A stretch of DNA of 16,136 nt from CAZMFZ01 sp964565665 (GTDB taxonomy: Bacteria; Bacteroidota; Bacteroidia; Cytophagales; UBA9547). The number at the start of each line of letters is the position of its first letter. The first letter of the stretch is position 1. Location: NCBI GenBank assembly GCA_964565665.1, contig CAZMFZ010000089.1, forward strand, positions 1-16,136, written 5' to 3'. Below, in pieces: positions 14,404-16,136 of the stretch. The notes under the pieces are model-generated. The model searched no databases. It saw only the letters and a list, made by a program, of their open reading frames with translations, and had not been told where the DNA came from. A program made the translations under genes and the position numbers.

Positions 14404-14447
14404 AAACCATAAAAGACCTTGATGGAAGTCAAGGTCCTTTATGGTTT
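14404..14447. terminator. Strong bidirectional terminator hairpin
   Basis: The 19-nt arms 14404-14422 (AAACCATAAAAGACCTTGA) and 14429-14447 pair at 18 of 19 positions (one A/C clash) around a 6-nt loop. The A-rich left foot and T-rich right foot give a U-tract on either strand. It separates two convergent small open frames, ending at 14385 (+) and 14457 (-), and would terminate both, including transcripts from mdh. Confidence 0.75.
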
Positions 14448-14456
14448 ATAGGCATT

Positions 14457-14642
14457 CTACAAAGTAATTACCTTTGCTAAGCCATTTTTATAGCTTTTCA
14501 AATCGTAGCCTGCCATATTAGAATAGCTTTCTGCCTTAATTTTTTCGGCATATTTTTGAGCCACTTCTTCTTTGCCATCGAACAAATCGGTATTGCTGAT
14601 GAACTTGCTTATTTGCGGTATTCCAAAGTTTTTATCGTCCAC
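14457..14642 (-). CDS. Small hypothetical protein or gene fragment, 61 residues
   Basis: A minus-strand frame starting at GTG 14642 and reading VDDKNFGIPQISKFI, DLFDGKEEVAQKYAEKIKAE and SYKNGLAKVITL. It is charged, helical and soluble in character, with codon use like real genes in the window. An in-frame TAA lies two codons upstream of the GTG, so it cannot extend further. It lies downstream of mdh on the same strand, with element B between, and ends 10 nt before the bidirectional hairpin. I do not recognise it; it may be a genuine small gene or the C-terminal remnant of a larger one whose 5' part is lost. Confidence 0.4.
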   Translation of the reverse strand: MDDKNFGIPQISKFISNTDLFDGKEEVAQKYAEKIKAESYSNMAGYDLKSYKNGLAKVITL

Positions 14643-14704
14643 TTTATTTTATTGTTTAATGCGTAATTATTAATGTTTAATTAATTTTCTATATATGATT
14701 TCGC

Positions 14705-14714
14705 AATGATAATG
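14705..14714. repeat. Left target-site duplication of element B
   Basis: AATGATAATG, repeated exactly at 14805-14814 directly outside the other terminal repeat. Confidence 0.8.
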
Positions 14715-14804
14715 CAATGTCGTTTAGTTACGCTTTTTAATAACCTCACCCCATGCCCCTCTCCTACAGAGAGGGGTGACGAAGTACTTAACTAAACGAC
14801 CTTG
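14715..14804. mobile_element. MITE-like element, family 1 copy B (90 bp)
   Basis: Terminal inverted repeats CAATGTCGTTTAGTTA (14715-14730) and 14789-14804 differ at one base. The core hairpin CCCCTCTC/GAGAGGGG (14756-14763, 14769-14776) has a 5-nt loop, and ACCTCACCCC precedes it (14743-14752). Perfect 10-bp direct repeats abut both ends, AATGATAATG at 14705-14714 and 14805-14814, the classic mark of transposition. It is a sister of copy A (8972-9061), the same length. No coding capacity. It inserted downstream of mdh. Confidence 0.85.
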
Positions 14805-14814
14805 AATGATAATG
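14805..14814. repeat. Right target-site duplication of element B
   Basis: AATGATAATG, an exact copy of 14705-14714. The lack of any mismatch suggests a fairly recent insertion compared with copy A. Confidence 0.8.
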
Positions 14815-14852
14815 AGTTAAAAAAACACACATTACGCATTTAGCATTAATAG

Positions 14853-15788
14853 TTACTTTGCTCTCTGTCCGTCTAGTACTTGCATTACCGATTTTACGGC
14901 TTTTTCCGAGTCTTTCAACAGAGCCAATTCAGCATCGTTCAATTTGATTTCTAGTATGCGTTCTACGCCATTTTTACCAAGTACTACAGGCACTCCTAAG
15001 TAGCAATCGCTAATGCCAAACTCTCCTTTCAATTGCATACACACAGGAAATACACGTTTTTGATCTTTCACAATGGCTTCTACCATTTGTGCTGCTGCCG
15101 AACCTGGAGCATACCAAGCCGAAGTTCCCATCAATTTCACCAATTCTCCGCCCCCTCTTTTGGTTCTTTCTAGTATTGATTGCAATTTATCGGCTGCTAT
15201 CAATTCAGTAATGGGAATACCGCCCACTGTGGTATAGCGTGGCAGTGGCACCATAGTATCGCCATGGCCGCCAAGTAATACAGCCTGAATATCTTTGGGT
15301 GATACATTTAATTCTTCAGAAATAAAAGAGCGGTAGCGTGCCGTATCTAATATGCCAGCCATACCAATTACTCTATTTCTTGGCAATTTCGAAACCAGAT
15401 GGGCTTGGTATGTCATTACATCAAGCGGGTTTGACACTACTATTATGATAGCATTGGGTGAATATTTCACCACTTGTTCGGTAACTGTACCTACAATTCC
15501 AGCATTGGTAGCTATCAAATCGTCACGTGTCATGCCGGGTTTGCGTGGCAAGCCCGAGGTAATTACCACCACTTCTGAATTGGCAGTTTTTGAATAATCG
15601 TTTGTAGAGCCGATAGTTTTGGTATCGTACAAATCAATAGGGGCTTTTTGAGAAATATCTAATGCCTTGCCTTCAGCAAAACCTTCACGAATATCTAACA
15701 ACACTACTTCATTGGCTATCTCGCGATAGGCTAATACATCGGCACACGTGGCACCCACATTGCCCGCACCTACTACTGTTACTTTCAT
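14853..15788 (-). CDS. mdh: Malate dehydrogenase (LDH-like, NAD-dependent)
   Basis: 311-residue TCA-cycle enzyme interconverting malate and oxaloacetate in the cytoplasm. The NAD-binding fold starts at once with GAGNVG (7-12) and ends its second strand at D32, giving NAD preference. The mobile loop GLPRKPGMTRDDL (79-91) carries R82 and R88; an Arg at this point marks malate over lactate specificity. N120 (VSNPLD), D148 and R151 (DTARYR) and the catalytic His175 in GGHGD (173-177) complete the site. Length and sequence style match the bacterial group of tetrameric, LDH-like MDH. ATG start at 15788. No co-directional gene is adjacent upstream in the window; element B and a small open frame lie downstream. 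Confidence 0.96.
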   Translation of the reverse strand: MKVTVVGAGNVGATCADVLAYREIANEVVLLDIREGFAEGKALDISQKAPIDLYDTKTIGSTNDYSKTANSEVVVITSGLPRKPGMTRDDLIATNAGIVGTVTEQVVKYSPNAIIIVVSNPLDVMTYQAHLVSKLPRNRVIGMAGILDTARYRSFISEELNVSPKDIQAVLLGGHGDTMVPLPRYTTVGGIPITELIAADKLQSILERTKRGGGELVKLMGTSAWYAPGSAAAQMVEAIVKDQKRVFPVCMQLKGEFGISDCYLGVPVVLGKNGVERILEIKLNDAELALLKDSEKAVKSVMQVLDGQRAK

Positions 15789-16136
15789 ATTTACTTATAA
15801 GTTTATTTTGAAAATGTAAAGGTAAAACAAGTTTTAAAATTTTGAATAAAATCAAAATCAGGCAAAAATAGAAAACCAATGCTTAATAGTAAATGATTTG
15901 TGAAAATGAATGGAAATAATTGAGGCCCCTCAGCCTTGCTCATTTCTGCTTCATCCAGTTCATCAAATGTAAAGCAATAAAAGGATTAAATTATTAAGTG
16001 TAAATTTGTATCAGGATTATCATTCAAACTGTAAATTTTTTTTAGGACGACACAAGGGCTAAAGTGATTGGCTGGTGAGGACACCAATGCTATTTAAATA
16101 AGGATAAGTCTTTGTTTACTAGATATTTATACCTAT
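15789..16136. other. Upstream region of mdh, no gene seen
   Basis: AT-rich DNA without a convincing open frame on either strand. On the minus strand a short coding-like run around 15835-15960 (reading MSKAEGPQLFPFIF...) is probably chance. It contains a TAnnTTTG candidate for mdh at 15863-15870. A T8 run occurs near 16037. Nothing else stands out to the end of the window. Confidence 0.35.
15863..15870 (-). promoter_or_regulatory. Candidate -7 element for mdh
   Basis: TATTTTTG on the minus strand is an exact TAnnTTTG match, 74 nt upstream of the mdh ATG. There is no well-spaced -33 TTG, so the call is tentative. Confidence 0.35.

Noticed and set aside
14216..14410. 64-residue minus-strand frame
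   Set aside because: Antisense to the small plus-strand gene with its own promoter, and crosses into the terminator hairpin.

Overview
The window looks like chromosomal DNA of a low-GC member of the Bacteroidota. The evidence is AT-rich intergenic DNA, little sign of Shine-Dalgarno sequences, repeated matches to the Bacteroidota promoter signature (TTG/TTTG about 17-19 nt upstream of TAnnTTTG), a tRNA-Met without encoded CCA, and gene content. Gene content includes LDH-like malate dehydrogenase, leuB, trpS, MTA/SAH nucleosidase, DedA, an MsbA-like ABC exporter and an RND/MMPL exporter. No genus can be fixed from the sequence alone.

Layout. 1-690 holds no intact gene, only stop-riddled coding-like scraps. 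696-813 is an elongator tRNA-Met (minus) with its own promoter and a hairpin terminator. 874-5042 is a minus-strand pair: an RND/MMPL exporter followed after 11 nt by an ABC exporter that starts at GTG. A divergent promoter region separates it from a plus-strand DedA protein (5247-5882). 6041-7331 is a very AT-rich accessory islet with a decayed two-gene cassette: an SMC/AAA15-type ATPase split into a Walker A piece and a signature/Walker B piece, and a frameshifted partner of about 150 residues. 7415-8856 is a translationally overlapping pair on the minus strand, a DagK/YegS-type lipid kinase and a dual-specificity (PTPMT1-like) phosphatase. 8938-9250 is an intergenic cluster of a hairpin and two non-autonomous mobile elements, next to leuB (minus, 9260-10330). 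10636-11523 is an exported lytic transglycosylase. 11564-11930 is a broken DUF486 membrane-protein gene. 12031-12118 carries two perfect DnaA boxes facing each other in an AT-rich gap. trpS and mtnN (12302-14067) follow on the plus strand. 14200-14642 has two small convergent open frames around a strong bidirectional hairpin. A third mobile element (14715-14804) lies downstream of mdh (minus, 14853-15788). The last 350 bases show no gene.

Most intact genes are housekeeping: leucine synthesis, TCA cycle, tRNA charging, SAM by-product recycling, wall turnover. They are joined by a membrane-lipid theme (ABC and RND exporters, DedA, lipid kinase plus phosphatase). The most unusual content is (i) three short inverted-repeat elements. 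Two of them have a perfect 10-bp target duplication, and all share a CCTCACCCC...GAGAGGGG core although they belong to two different terminal-repeat families. (ii) The decayed ATPase/partner cassette, which resembles a remnant of a mobile, possibly defensive, system. (iii) The convergent DnaA boxes. (iv) The lipid kinase/phosphatase pair. All function calls are from reading motifs by eye; no database was searched.
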